Source of the DNA: Tritrichomonas musculus
Lineage: Eukaryota > Parabasalia > Tritrichomonadida > Tritrichomonadidae
Direction: 5' to 3'
NCBI GenBank assembly: GCA_039105265.1
Contig: JAPFFF010000529.1
Span: 1-20,525 of the forward strand
Length of the DNA stretch: 20,525 nucleotides
The notes below the pieces were generated by a model. That model had not been told where the DNA came from, made no database searches, and saw only the letters and a list, made by a program, of their open reading frames with translations. Below are positions 12,289-20,525 of this stretch, piece by piece; position 1 is the stretch's first letter, and every line of letters starts with the position of its first letter. A program made the translations under genes and the position numbers.

Positions 12289-15200
12289 CCAGGGAACAAC
12301 TCAGCCAAGGAGTAACTCAGCCAAAAAACAACTCATCCAAGGAACAACTTACCCAAGAAGAAACTCAGCCAAAAAACAACTTAGCCAAGGAGCAACTCAG
12401 CCAAAAAACAACTCAGCCAAGGAACAATTCAGCCAAGAAACAACTCAGCAAAGGAACAACTCAGCAAAGGAACAACTTACCCAAGGAGCAACTCAGACAA
12501 GGAGCAACTCAGCCAAGAAGCAACTCAGCCAAAAACAACTTAGCAAAGAAACATCTCAGCCAAGAAACAACTCAGCCAAGGAACAATTCAGCCAAGAAAC
12601 AACTCAGCCAAGGAACAATTCAGCCAAGAAAAAACTCAGCAAAGGAACAACTCAGCCAAGGAACAACTTACCCAAGGAGCAACTCAGTCAAGGAGCAATT
12701 CAGCCAAGAAACAACTCAGCCAAGGAACAATTCAGCCAAGAAACAACTCAGCCAAGGAACAATTCAGCCAAGAAACAACTCAGCCAAGAAACAACTCAGC
12801 CAAGGAACAATTCAGCCAAGAAACAACTCAGCCAAGGAACAATTCAGCCAAGAAACAACTCAGCCAAGGAACAACTTACCCAAGAAACAACTCAGCCAAG
12901 GAACAACTTAGCAAAGAAACATCTCAGCCAAGAAACAACTCAGCCAAGGAACAATTCAGCCAAGAAACAACTCAGCCAAGAAACAACTCAGCCAAGGAAC
13001 AACTTACCCAAGAAACAACTCAGCCAAGGAACAACTTAGCAAAGAAACATCTCAGCCAAGAAACAACTCAGCCAAGGAACAATTCAGCCAAGAAACAACT
13101 CAGCCAAGAAACAACTCAGCCAAGAAACAACTCAGCCAAGGAACAACTTACCCAAGAAACAACTCAGCCAAGGAACAACTTAGCAAAGAAACATCTCAGC
13201 CAAGAAACAACTCAGCCAAGGAACAACTCAGCCAAGGAACAACTCAGCAAAGAAACAAATCAGCCAAGGAACAACTTACCCAAGAAACAACTCAGCCAAG
13301 GAACAACTTAGCAAAGAAACATCTCAGCCAAGAAACAACTCAGCCAAGGAACAATTCAGCCAAGGAACAATTCAGCCAAGAAACAACTCAGCCAAGAAAC
13401 AACTCAGCCAAGGAACAACTCAGCCAAGAAACAACTCAGCCAAGAAACAACTCAGCCAAGGAACAACTTACCCAAGAAACAACTCAGCCAAGGAACAACT
13501 TAGCAAAGAAACATCTCAGCCAAGAAACAACTCAGCCAAGGAACAACTCAGCCAAGGAACAACTTACCCAAGAAACAACTCAGCCAAGGAACAACTTACC
13601 CAAGAAACAACTCAGCCAAGGAACAACTTAGCAAAGAAACATCTCAGCCAAGAAACAACTCAGCCAAGGAACAATTCAGCCAAGAAACAACTCAGCCAAG
13701 AAACAACTCAGCCAAGGAACAACTTACCCAAGAAACAACTCAGCCAAGGAACAACTTAGCAAAGAAACATCTCAGCCAAGAAACAACTCAGCCAAGGAAC
13801 AATTCAGCCAAGAAACAACTCAGCAAAGGAACAACTCAGCCAAGGAACAACTTACCCAAGGAGCAACTCAGCCAAGGAGCAACTCAGCCAAGAAACAACT
13901 CAGCCAAGGAACAATTCAGCCAAGAAACAACTCAGCAAAGGAACAACTTACCCAAGAAGCAACTCAGCCAAAAAACAACTTAGCCAAGGAGCAACTCATC
14001 CAAAAAACAACTTAGCCAAGGAGCAACTCAGCCAAGAAACAACTCAGCCAAGGAACAACTCAGCCAAGGAACAACTTAGCCAAGGAACAACTCAGCCAAG
14101 GAACAACTCAGCCAAAGAACAATTCAGCCAAGAAACAACTCAGCAAAGGAACAACTCAGCCAAGGAACAACTTACCCAAGGAGCAACTCAGCCAAGGAGC
14201 AACTCATCCAAGAAACAACTGAGCCAAGGAACAATCCAGCCAAGAAACAACTCAGCAAAGGAACAACTTACCCAAGAAGCAACTCAGCCAAGGAGCAACT
14301 CAGCCAAGAAACAACTCAGCCAAGGAACAATTCAGCCAAGAAACAACTCAGCAAAGGAACAACTTACCCAAGAAGCAACTCAGCCAAAAATCAACTTAGC
14401 CAAGGAGCAACTCAGCCAAGAAACAACTCAGCAAAGGAACAACTCAGCCAAGGAACAACTTAGCCAAGGAACAACTCAGCCAAGGAACAACTCAGCCAAA
14501 GAACAATTCAGCCAAGAAACAACTCAGCAAAGGAACAACTCAGCCAAGGAACAACTTACCCAAGGAGCAACTCAGCCAAGGAGCAACTCAGCCAAGAAAC
14601 AACTCAGCCAAGGAACAATTCAGCCAAGAAACAACTCAGCAAAGGAACAACTTACCCAAGGAGCAACTCAGCCAAGGAGCAACTCAGCCAAGGAACAACT
14701 CAGCCAAGAAACAATTCAGCAAAGGAACAACTTACCCAAGAAGCAACTCAGCCAAAAATCAACTTAGCCAAGGAGCAACTCAGCCAAAAAACAACTTAGC
14801 CAAGGAACAACTCAGCCAAGGAACAACTCAGCCAAAGAACAATTCAGCCAAGAAACAACTCAGCAAAGGAACAACTCAGCCAAGGAACAACTTACCCAAG
14901 GAGCAACTCAGCCAAGGAGCAACTCAGCCAAGAAACAACTCAGCCAAGAAACAATCCAGCCAAGAAACAACTCAGCAAAGGAACAACTTACCCAAGAAGC
15001 AACTCATCCAAAAAACAACTTAGCCAAGGAGCAACTCAGCCAAGAAACAACTCAGCCAAGGAACAACTCAGCCAAGGAACAACTCAGGCAAGGAACAACT
15101 CAGCCAAGGAACAACTCAGGCAAGGAGTAACTCAGCCAAAAAACAACTCATCCAAGGAACAACTTACCCAAGAAGAAACTCAGCCAAAAAACAACTTAGC

Positions 15201-15775
15201 CAAGGAGCAACTCAGCCAAAAAACAACTCAGCCAAGAAACAACTCAGCAAAGGAACAACTCAGCCAAGGAACAACTTACCCAAGGAGCAACTCAGCCAAG
15301 GAGCAACTCAGCCAAGAAACAACTCAGCCAAGGAACAATCCAGCCAAGAAACAACTCAGCCAAGGAACAACTTACCCAAGGAGCAACTCAGCCAAGGAGC
15401 AACTCAGCCAAGAAACAACTCAGCCAAGGAACAATTCAGCCAAGAAACAACTCAGCAAAGGAACAACTTACCCAAGAAGCAACTCAGCCAAAAATCAACT
15501 TAGCCAAGGAGCAACTCAGCCAAAAAACAACTCAGCAAAGGAACAACTCAGCCAAAGAACAATTCAGCCAAGAAACAACTCAGCAAAGGAACAACTCAGC
15601 CAAGGAACAACTTACCCAAGAAGCAACTCAGCCAAGGAGCAACTCAGCCAAGAAACAACTCAGCCAAGGAACAATCCAGCCAAGAAACAACTCAGCAAAG
15701 GAACAACTTACCCAAGAAGCAACTCATCCAAAAAACAACTTAGCAAAGAAAAATCTCAGCCAAGGAACAACTCAG
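12289..15775 (+). repeat. HOR copy 4, 3487 bp
   Basis: The copy is anchored CCAGGG to CCAGGG and is 218 monomers long less 1 bp. It serves here as the reference length. It lacks the middle GTAACTCAG marker: A-type ACATCTCAG monomers continue to about 13790 and then join B1-like sequence at the point matching about 2030 in copy 1. From its ACTGAGCC variant (about 14221) to the final GTAACTCAG marker (15128) it is 907 bp, the same distance as in copies 1 (B1), 2 and 3. Private CATCC variants occur near 13995 and 14206. Confidence 0.87.
12529..12543 (+). repeat. 15-bp monomer, HOR copy 4
   Basis: This is the same 15-bp monomer, 240 bp after the copy 4 anchor, as in copies 1 and 2. It is the last instance in the window. 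Copy 5 lacks it. Confidence 0.95.
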
Positions 15776-15972
15776 CCAGGGAACAACTCAGCCAAGGAGT
15801 AACTCAGCCAAAAAACAACTCATCCAAGGAACAACTTACCCAAGAAGAAACTCAGCCAAAAAACAACTTAGCCAAGGAGCAACTCAGCCAATAAACAACT
15901 CAGCCAAGGAACAATTCAGCCAAGAAACAACTCAGCAAAGGAACAACTCAGCAAAGGAACAACTTACCCAAG
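15776..15972 (+). repeat. Head of HOR copy 5, then pattern break
   Basis: After the fifth CCAGGG anchor the sequence follows copy 4 at a spacing of 3487 bp through the GTAACTCAG marker and the following conserved monomers. It carries CCAATAAAC near 15890 in place of CCAAAAAAC. At about 15973 copy 4 goes on with GGAGCAACTCAGACAAGG, while here the sequence switches to GAAACAACTCAG. The four-monomer segment that includes the 15-bp monomer is absent. This is the right-hand limit of the regular HOR domain in this window. Confidence 0.82.
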
Positions 15973-17569
15973 AAACAACTCAGCCAAGGAACAACTTAGC
16001 AAAGAAACATCTCAGCCAAGAAACAACTCAGCCAAGGAACAACTCAGCCAAGGAACAACTTACCCAAGAAACAACTCAGCCAAGGAACAACTTACCCAAG
16101 AAACAACTCAGCCAAGGAACAACTTAGCAAAGAAACATCTCAGCCAAGGAACAATTCAGCCAAGAAACAATTCAGCCAAGAAACAACTCAGCCAAGAAAC
16201 AACTCAGCCAAGGAACAACTTACCCAAGAAACAACTCAGCCAAGGAACAACTTAGCAAAGAAACATCTCAGCCAAGAAACAACTCAGCCAAGGAACAACT
16301 CAGCCAAGGAACAACTTACCCAAGAAACAACTCAGCCAAGGAACAACTTACCCAAGAAACAACTCAGCCAAGGAACAACTTAGCAAAGAAACATCTCAGC
16401 CAATAAACAACTCAGCCAAGGAACAATTCAGCCAAGAAACAACTCAGCCAAGAAACAACTCAGCCAAGGAACAACTTACCCAAGAAACAACTCAGCCAAG
16501 GAACAACTTAGCAAAGAAACATCTCAGCCAAGAAACAACTCAGCCAAGGAACAATTCAGCCAAGAAACAACTCAGCCAAGAAACAACTCAGCCAAGAAAC
16601 AACTCAGCCAAGGAACAACTTACCCAAGAAACAACTCAGCCAAGGAACAACTTAGCAAAGAAACATCTCAGCCAAGAAACAACTCAGCCAAGGAACAACT
16701 CAGCCAAGGAACAACTCAGCAAAGAAACAAATCAGCCAAGGAACAACTTACCCAAGAAACAACTCAGCCAAGGAACAACTTAGCAAAGAAACATCTCAGC
16801 CAAGAAACAACTCAGCCAAGGAACAATTCAGCCAAGGAACAATTCAGCCAAGAAACAACTCAGCCAAGAAACAACTCAGCCAAGGAACAACTCAGCCAAG
16901 AAACAACTCAGCCAAGAAACAACTCAGCCAAGGAACAACTTACCCAAGAAACAACTCAGCCAAGGAACAACTTAGCAAAGAAACATCTCAGCCAAGAAAC
17001 AACTCAGCCAAGGAACAACTCAGCCAAGGAACAACTTACCCAAGAAACAACTCAGCCAAGGAACAACTTACCCAAGAAACAACTCAGCCAAGGAACAACT
17101 TAGCAAAGAAACATCTCAGCCAATAAACAACTCAGCCAAGGAACAATTCAGCCAAGAAACAACTCAGCCAAGAAACAACTCAGCCAAGGAACAACTTACC
17201 CAAGAAACAACTCAGCCAAGGAACAACTTAGCAAAGAAACATCTCAGCCAAGAAACAACTCAGCCAAGGAACAATTCAGCCAAGAAACAACTCAGCCAAG
17301 AGACAACTCAGCCAAGAAACAACTCAGCCAAGAAACAACTCAGCCAAGAAACAACTCAGCCAAGAAACAACTTACCCAAGAAACAACTCAGCCAAGGAAC
17401 AACTCAGCCAAGGAACAACTCAGCCAAGGAACAACTCAGCCAAGAAACAACTCAGCCAAGGAACAACTTACCCAAGAAACAACTCAGCCAAGGAACAACT
17501 TAGCAAAGAAACATCTCAGCCAAGAAACAACTCAGCCAAGGAACAATTCAGCCAAGAAACAACTCAGCA
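15973..17569 (+). repeat. A-type satellite domain beyond the HOR break
   Basis: This domain is made of GAAAC, GGAAC, CTTACCC and ACATCTCAG monomers. GGAGC monomers, frequent in the HOR B halves, were not seen in it. From about 16500 to 17294 it follows copy 4 (13028-13822) at a spacing of 3472 bp, which is the copy 4 length less one 15-bp unit, so it is a remnant of copy 5's A half rather than an unrelated array. It contains the CAAATCAG marker monomer at about 16729-16736, as do the A halves of copies 1 to 4. Confidence 0.78.
16172..17331 (+). repeat. 720-bp internal duplication (45 monomers)
   Basis: About 16172-16612 and 16892-17331 match at a spacing of exactly 720 bp, including a rare CCAATAAAC monomer at about 16402 and 17122. 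The one difference noticed is GAAAC against GAGAC near 17302. The same spacing is seen within copy 4 (about 12909 against 13629), so it is an older subrepeat of the A half that has been kept homogeneous or re-duplicated. The shared CCAATAAAC inside this pair shows that the two copies here exchanged sequence or duplicated recently. Confidence 0.8.
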
Positions 17570-18680
17570 AAGGAACAACTCAGCAAAGGAACAACTTACC
17601 CAAGGAGCAACTCAGACAAGGAGCAACTCAGCCAAGGAACAACTCAGCCAATGAACAATTCAGCCAAGAAACAACTCAGCCAAGGAACAATTCAGCCAAG
17701 AAACAACTCAGCAAAGGAACAACTCAGCCAAGGAACAACTTACCCAAGGAGCAACTCAGCCAAGGAGCAACTCAGCCAAGAAACAACTCAGCCAAGGAAC
17801 AATTCAGCCAAGGAACAATTCAGCCAAGAAACAACTCAGCAAAGGAACAACTCAGCCAAGGAACAACTTACCCAAGGAGCAACTCAGCCAAGGAGCAACT
17901 CAGCCAAGAAACAACTCAGCCAAGGAACAATTCAGCCAATGAACAATTCAGCCAAGAAACAACTCAGCCAAGGAACAATTCAGCCAAGAAACAACTCAGC
18001 AAAGGAACAACTCAGCCAAGAAACAACTTACCCAAGGAGCAACTCAGCCAAGGAGCAACTCAGCCAAGAAACAACTCAGCCAAGGAACAACTCAGCAAAG
18101 GAACAACTTACCCAAGGAGCAACTCAGACAAGGAGCAACTCAGCCAAGGAACAACTCAGCCAATGAACAATTCAGCCAAGAAACAACTCAGCCAAGGAAC
18201 AATTCAGCCAAGAAACAACTCAGCAAAGGAACAACTCAGCCAAGGAACAACTTACCCAAGGAGCAACTCAGCCAAGGAGCAACTCAGCCAAGAAACAACT
18301 CAGCCAAGGAACAATTCAGCCAAGGAACAATTCAGCCAAGAAACAACTCAGCAAAGGAACAACTCAGCCAAGGAACAACTTACCCAAGGAGCAACTCAGC
18401 CAAGGAGCAACTCAGCCAAGAAACAACTCAGCCAAGGAACAATTCAGCCAAGGAACAATTCAGCCAAGGAACAATTCAGCCAAGAAACAACTCAGCCAAG
18501 GAACAATTCAGCCAAGAAACAACTCAGCCAAGAAACAACTCAGCCAAGAAACAACTCAGCCAATGAACAATTCAGCCAAGAAACAACTCAGCCAAGGAAC
18601 AATTCAGCCAAGAAACAACTCAGTAAAGGAACAACTCAGCCAAGGAACAACTTACCCAAGGAGCAACTCAGCCAAGAAAC
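17570..18680 (+). repeat. GGAGC patch with ATG-bearing monomers
   Basis: GGAGC and CAGACAAGG monomers return here after an absence of about 1.6 kb and stop again near 18670. This patch holds every ATG triplet noticed on the + strand, each produced by one change in a monomer (CCAAGGAAC to CCAATGAAC) at 17651, 17939, 18163 and 18563. Spacings between them are 288, 224 and 400 bp, all multiples of 16. About 17570-17938 matches 18082-18450 at a spacing of 512 bp (32 monomers), so the patch grew by local duplication. Stop triplets are sparse here, which gives long open frames, but these are judged not to be genes. Confidence 0.8.
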
Positions 18681-19887
18681 AACTCAGCCAAGGAACAATT
18701 CAGCCAAGGAACAATTCAGCCAAGAAACAACTCAGCCAAGGAACAATTCAGCCAAGAAACAACTCAGCCAAGGAACAATTCAGCCAAGAAACAACTCAGC
18801 CAAGGAACAACTTACCCAAGAAACAACTCAGCCAAGGAACAACTTAGCAAAGAAACATCTCAGCCAAGAAACAACTCAGCCAAGGAACAACTCAGCCAAG
18901 GAACAACTTAGCAAAGAAACATCTCAGCCAAGAAATAACTCAGCCAAGGAACAATTCAGCCAAGAAACAACTCAGCCAAGGAACAACTTACCCAAGAAAC
19001 AACTCAGCCAAGGAACAACTCAGCCAAGGAACAACTTACCCAAGAAACAACTCAGCCAAGGAACAATTCAGCCAAGAAACAACTCAGCCAAGAAACAACT
19101 CAGCCAAGAAACAACTCAGCCAAGGAACAACTTACCCAAGAAACAACTCAGCCAAGGAACAACTTAGCAAAGAAACATCTCAGCCAAGAAACAACTCAGC
19201 CAAGGAACAACTCAGCCAAGGAACAACTCAGCCAAGAAACAACTCAGCCAAGGAACAACTTACCCAAGAAACAACTCAGCCAAGGAACAACTTAGCAAAG
19301 AAACATCTCAGCCAAGAAACAACTCAGCCAAGGAACAACTCAGCCAAGGAACAACTTACCCAAGAAACAACTCAGCCAAGGAACAACTTACCCAAGAAAC
19401 AACTCAGCCAAGGAACAACTTAGCAAAGAAACATCTCAGCCAAGAAACAACTCAGCCAAGGAACAATTCAGCCAAGAAACAACTCAGCCAAGGAACAACT
19501 TACCCAAGAAACAACTCAGCCAAGAAACAACTTAGCAAAGAAACATCTCAGCCAAGAAACAACTCAGCCAAGGAACAATTCAGCCAAGAAACAACTCAGC
19601 CAAGAAACAACTCAGCCAAGGAACAACTCAGCCAAGAAACAACTCAGCCAAGAAACAACTCAGCCAAGGAACAACTTACCCAAGAAACAACTCAGCCAAG
19701 GAACAACTTACCCAAGAAACAACTCAGCCAAGGAACAACTTAGCAAAGAAACATCTCAGCCAATAAACAACTCAGCCAAGGAACAACTCAGCCAAGGAAC
19801 AACTTAGCAAAGAAACATCTCAGCCAAGAAACAACTCAGCCAAGGAACAACTCAGCCAAGAAACAACTCAGCCAAGGAACAACTTAG

Positions 19888-19898
19888 CAAAGAAACAC
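19888..19898 (+). repeat. 11-bp monomer
   Basis: The monomer CAAAGAAACAC runs straight into CCAAGAAAC, so 5 bp of the usual 16 are missing. It could be a loss of AACTT from a CTTACCC-type monomer or of the end of an ACATCTCAG-type monomer. It is the only monomer of this length in the window. Confidence 0.92.
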
Positions 19899-20250
19899 CC
19901 AAGAAACAACTCAGCCAAGGAACAACTTAGCAAAGAAACAACTCAGCCAAGAAACAACTCAGCCAAGGAACAACTCAGCCAAGGAACAACTCAGCCAAGA
20001 AACAACTCAGCCAAGGAACAACTTACCCAAGAAACAACTCAGCCAAGGAACAACTTAGCAAAGAAACATCTCAGCCAAGAAACAACTCAGCCAAGGAACA
20101 ACTCAGCCAAGGAACAACTTACCCAAGAAACAACTCAGCCAAGGAACAACTTACCCAAGAAACAACTCAGCCAAGGAACAACTTAGCAAAGAAACATCTC
20201 AGCCAAGAAACAACTCAGCCAAGGAACAACTCAGCCAAGAAACAACTCAG

Positions 20251-20267
20251 CCAAGGAACAACTTCAC
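20251..20267 (+). repeat. 17-bp monomer
   Basis: The monomer CCAAGGAACAACTTCAC carries one added base: CTTCACCC where the common form is CTTACCC. It is the only lengthened monomer seen and lies about 350 bp from the 11-bp one. Confidence 0.92.
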
Positions 20268-20525
20268 CCAAGAAACAACTCAGCCAAGGAACAACTTAGC
20301 AAAGAAACATCTCAGCCAAGAAACAACTCAGCCAAGGAACAATTCAGCCAAGAAACAACTCAGCCAAGAAACAACTCAGCCAAGAAACAACTCAGCCAAG
20401 GAACAACTTACCCAAGAAACAACTCAGCCAAGGAACAACTCAGCCAAGGAACAACTCAGCCAAGAAACAACTCAGCCAAGAAACAACTCAGCCAAGAAAC
20501 AACTCAGCCAAGGAACAACTCAGCC

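Larger units (their letters stand above)
1..20525 (+). repeat. 16-bp satellite array filling the window
   Basis: The same 16-bp monomer, consensus CCAAGGAACAACTCAG, repeats head to tail from the first to the last base, about 1,283 times. Common variants are CCAAGAAACAACTCAG, CCAAGGAGCAACTCAG, a CAAAGG start, an AATTCAG end, a CTTAC end leading into CCCAAG, CCAAAAAACAACT, and CAAAGAAACATCTCAG. All monomers point the same way and no inverted copy was seen. By the consensus the + strand is about 44% A, 31% C, 19% G and 6% T. Only six monomers have a length other than 16, and their net change of -8 bp matches the measured span. Both ends are still inside the array, so its full size is unknown. 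It is best classed as a eukaryotic satellite or macrosatellite; whether it is pericentromeric, subtelomeric or interstitial cannot be told. No transcription unit or regulatory site is evident in it. Confidence 0.98.
18681..20525 (+). repeat. A-type satellite domain to the right edge
   Basis: This stretch holds GAAAC, GGAAC, CTTACCC and CTTAGCAAAGAAACATCTCAG monomers without GGAGC forms. The order is locally repetitive, with alternating CTTACCC and CTTAGC monomers, but no HOR anchor (CCAGGG or GTAACTCAG) occurs. Two irregular-length monomers, of 11 and 17 bp, fall within the last 640 bp; neither was seen elsewhere. The array continues beyond the window. Nothing other than satellite was seen. 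Confidence 0.85.

Noticed and set aside
16400-16410. CCAATAAACAA monomers as forkhead-type binding sites (also near 8868, 15890, 17122, 19762)
   Set aside because: They match a short A/T core, but each is a one-base variant of the monomer scattered by duplication, with no promoter or gene nearby.
17651-18166. ATG-initiated open frame of 171 codons
   Set aside because: It is pure satellite: a 16-residue cycle with no unique domain, signal peptide or flanking gene structure. Its start is one base change in a monomer, and its end is the TGA made by the next such variant.
18163-18166. ATGA overlap of two open frames, resembling translational coupling
   Set aside because: The single change that makes CCAATGAAC creates ATG and TGA together in neighbouring frames, so the overlap is automatic and not an operon signal.
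18563-18847. ATG-initiated open frame of 94 codons
   Set aside because: It lies inside the 334-codon open frame in another frame and repeats the same peptide cycle. It is a by-product of the 16-bp period.
18163-19167. ATG-initiated open frame of 334 codons
   Set aside because: It has the same repeat cycle as the frame before it and ends where a CTTAGC monomer puts TAG in frame. Its length reflects the local scarcity of stop-bearing monomers; all + frames give the same cycle, so openness is not evidence of coding.
1-20525. CRISPR array
   Set aside because: The unit is 16 bp with no unique spacers; repeats are directly adjacent and there is no leader or cas gene.
1-20525. Telomeric repeat or centromere protein B box
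   Set aside because: No run of TTAGGG, TTAGG or similar occurs; TTAG appears only within single CTTAGC monomers. With just two CpG in the window, a CENP-B box, which needs CpG-containing positions, cannot be present.
1-20525. GGAACA in most monomers as steroid-receptor half-sites
   Set aside because: Only direct half-sites of one orientation occur; the inverted partner TGTTCC is absent from the + strand, so no paired element can form.
1-20525. Transposon, LTR or virus-derived element within the array
   Set aside because: The monomer phase is continuous from end to end, with only the six odd-length monomers, so no insertion of foreign sequence is possible inside the window.

Overview
The whole window (1-20525) is one uninterrupted tandem array of a 16-bp monomer, + strand consensus CCAAGGAACAACTCAG. 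No flanking unique sequence, RNA gene, mobile element or convincing protein gene is present. From the first CC (position 4) to the last CC (position 20524) there are 1,283 monomer steps. The total is exactly 8 bp short of 1,283 x 16, which is fully accounted for by six odd-length monomers: four of 15 bp, one of 11 bp and one of 17 bp. A satellite or macrosatellite of this size with multi-kilobase higher-order structure points to a eukaryotic chromosome. The species cannot be told from the sequence.

Layout. Positions 1-515 are the end of one higher-order repeat (HOR). Four complete HOR copies follow, anchored on a rare CCAGGG monomer: 516-5330 (4815 bp), 5331-8785 (3455 bp), 8786-12288 (3503 bp) and 12289-15775 (3487 bp). 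A fifth copy starts at 15776 and breaks from the pattern at about 15973. Each HOR has an A half, rich in monomers ending ACATCTCAG, and a B half, rich in GGAGC/GAAGC monomers. Copy 1 holds two different B blocks side by side (1472 and 1328 bp). Copy 2 keeps only the first type and copy 3 only the second. From about 15973 to the end the HOR order dissolves into A-type sequence, interrupted at about 17570-18680 by a patch carrying the window's only ATG triplets and a 512-bp duplication.

How it works together. There is no gene cooperation to describe. The array records its own turnover: unequal crossing-over (copy 1 versus 2 and 3), conversion-like mixing of variants between copies, small two-monomer deletions, and local duplications of 512 and 720 bp. 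The + strand is A/C-rich and very T-poor, with almost no CpG. Because 16 is not a multiple of 3, all three + frames encode the same 16-residue cycle, so the long open frames near 17.6-19.2 kb are by-products of the repeat. All comparisons were done by eye; no alignment or database search was run.
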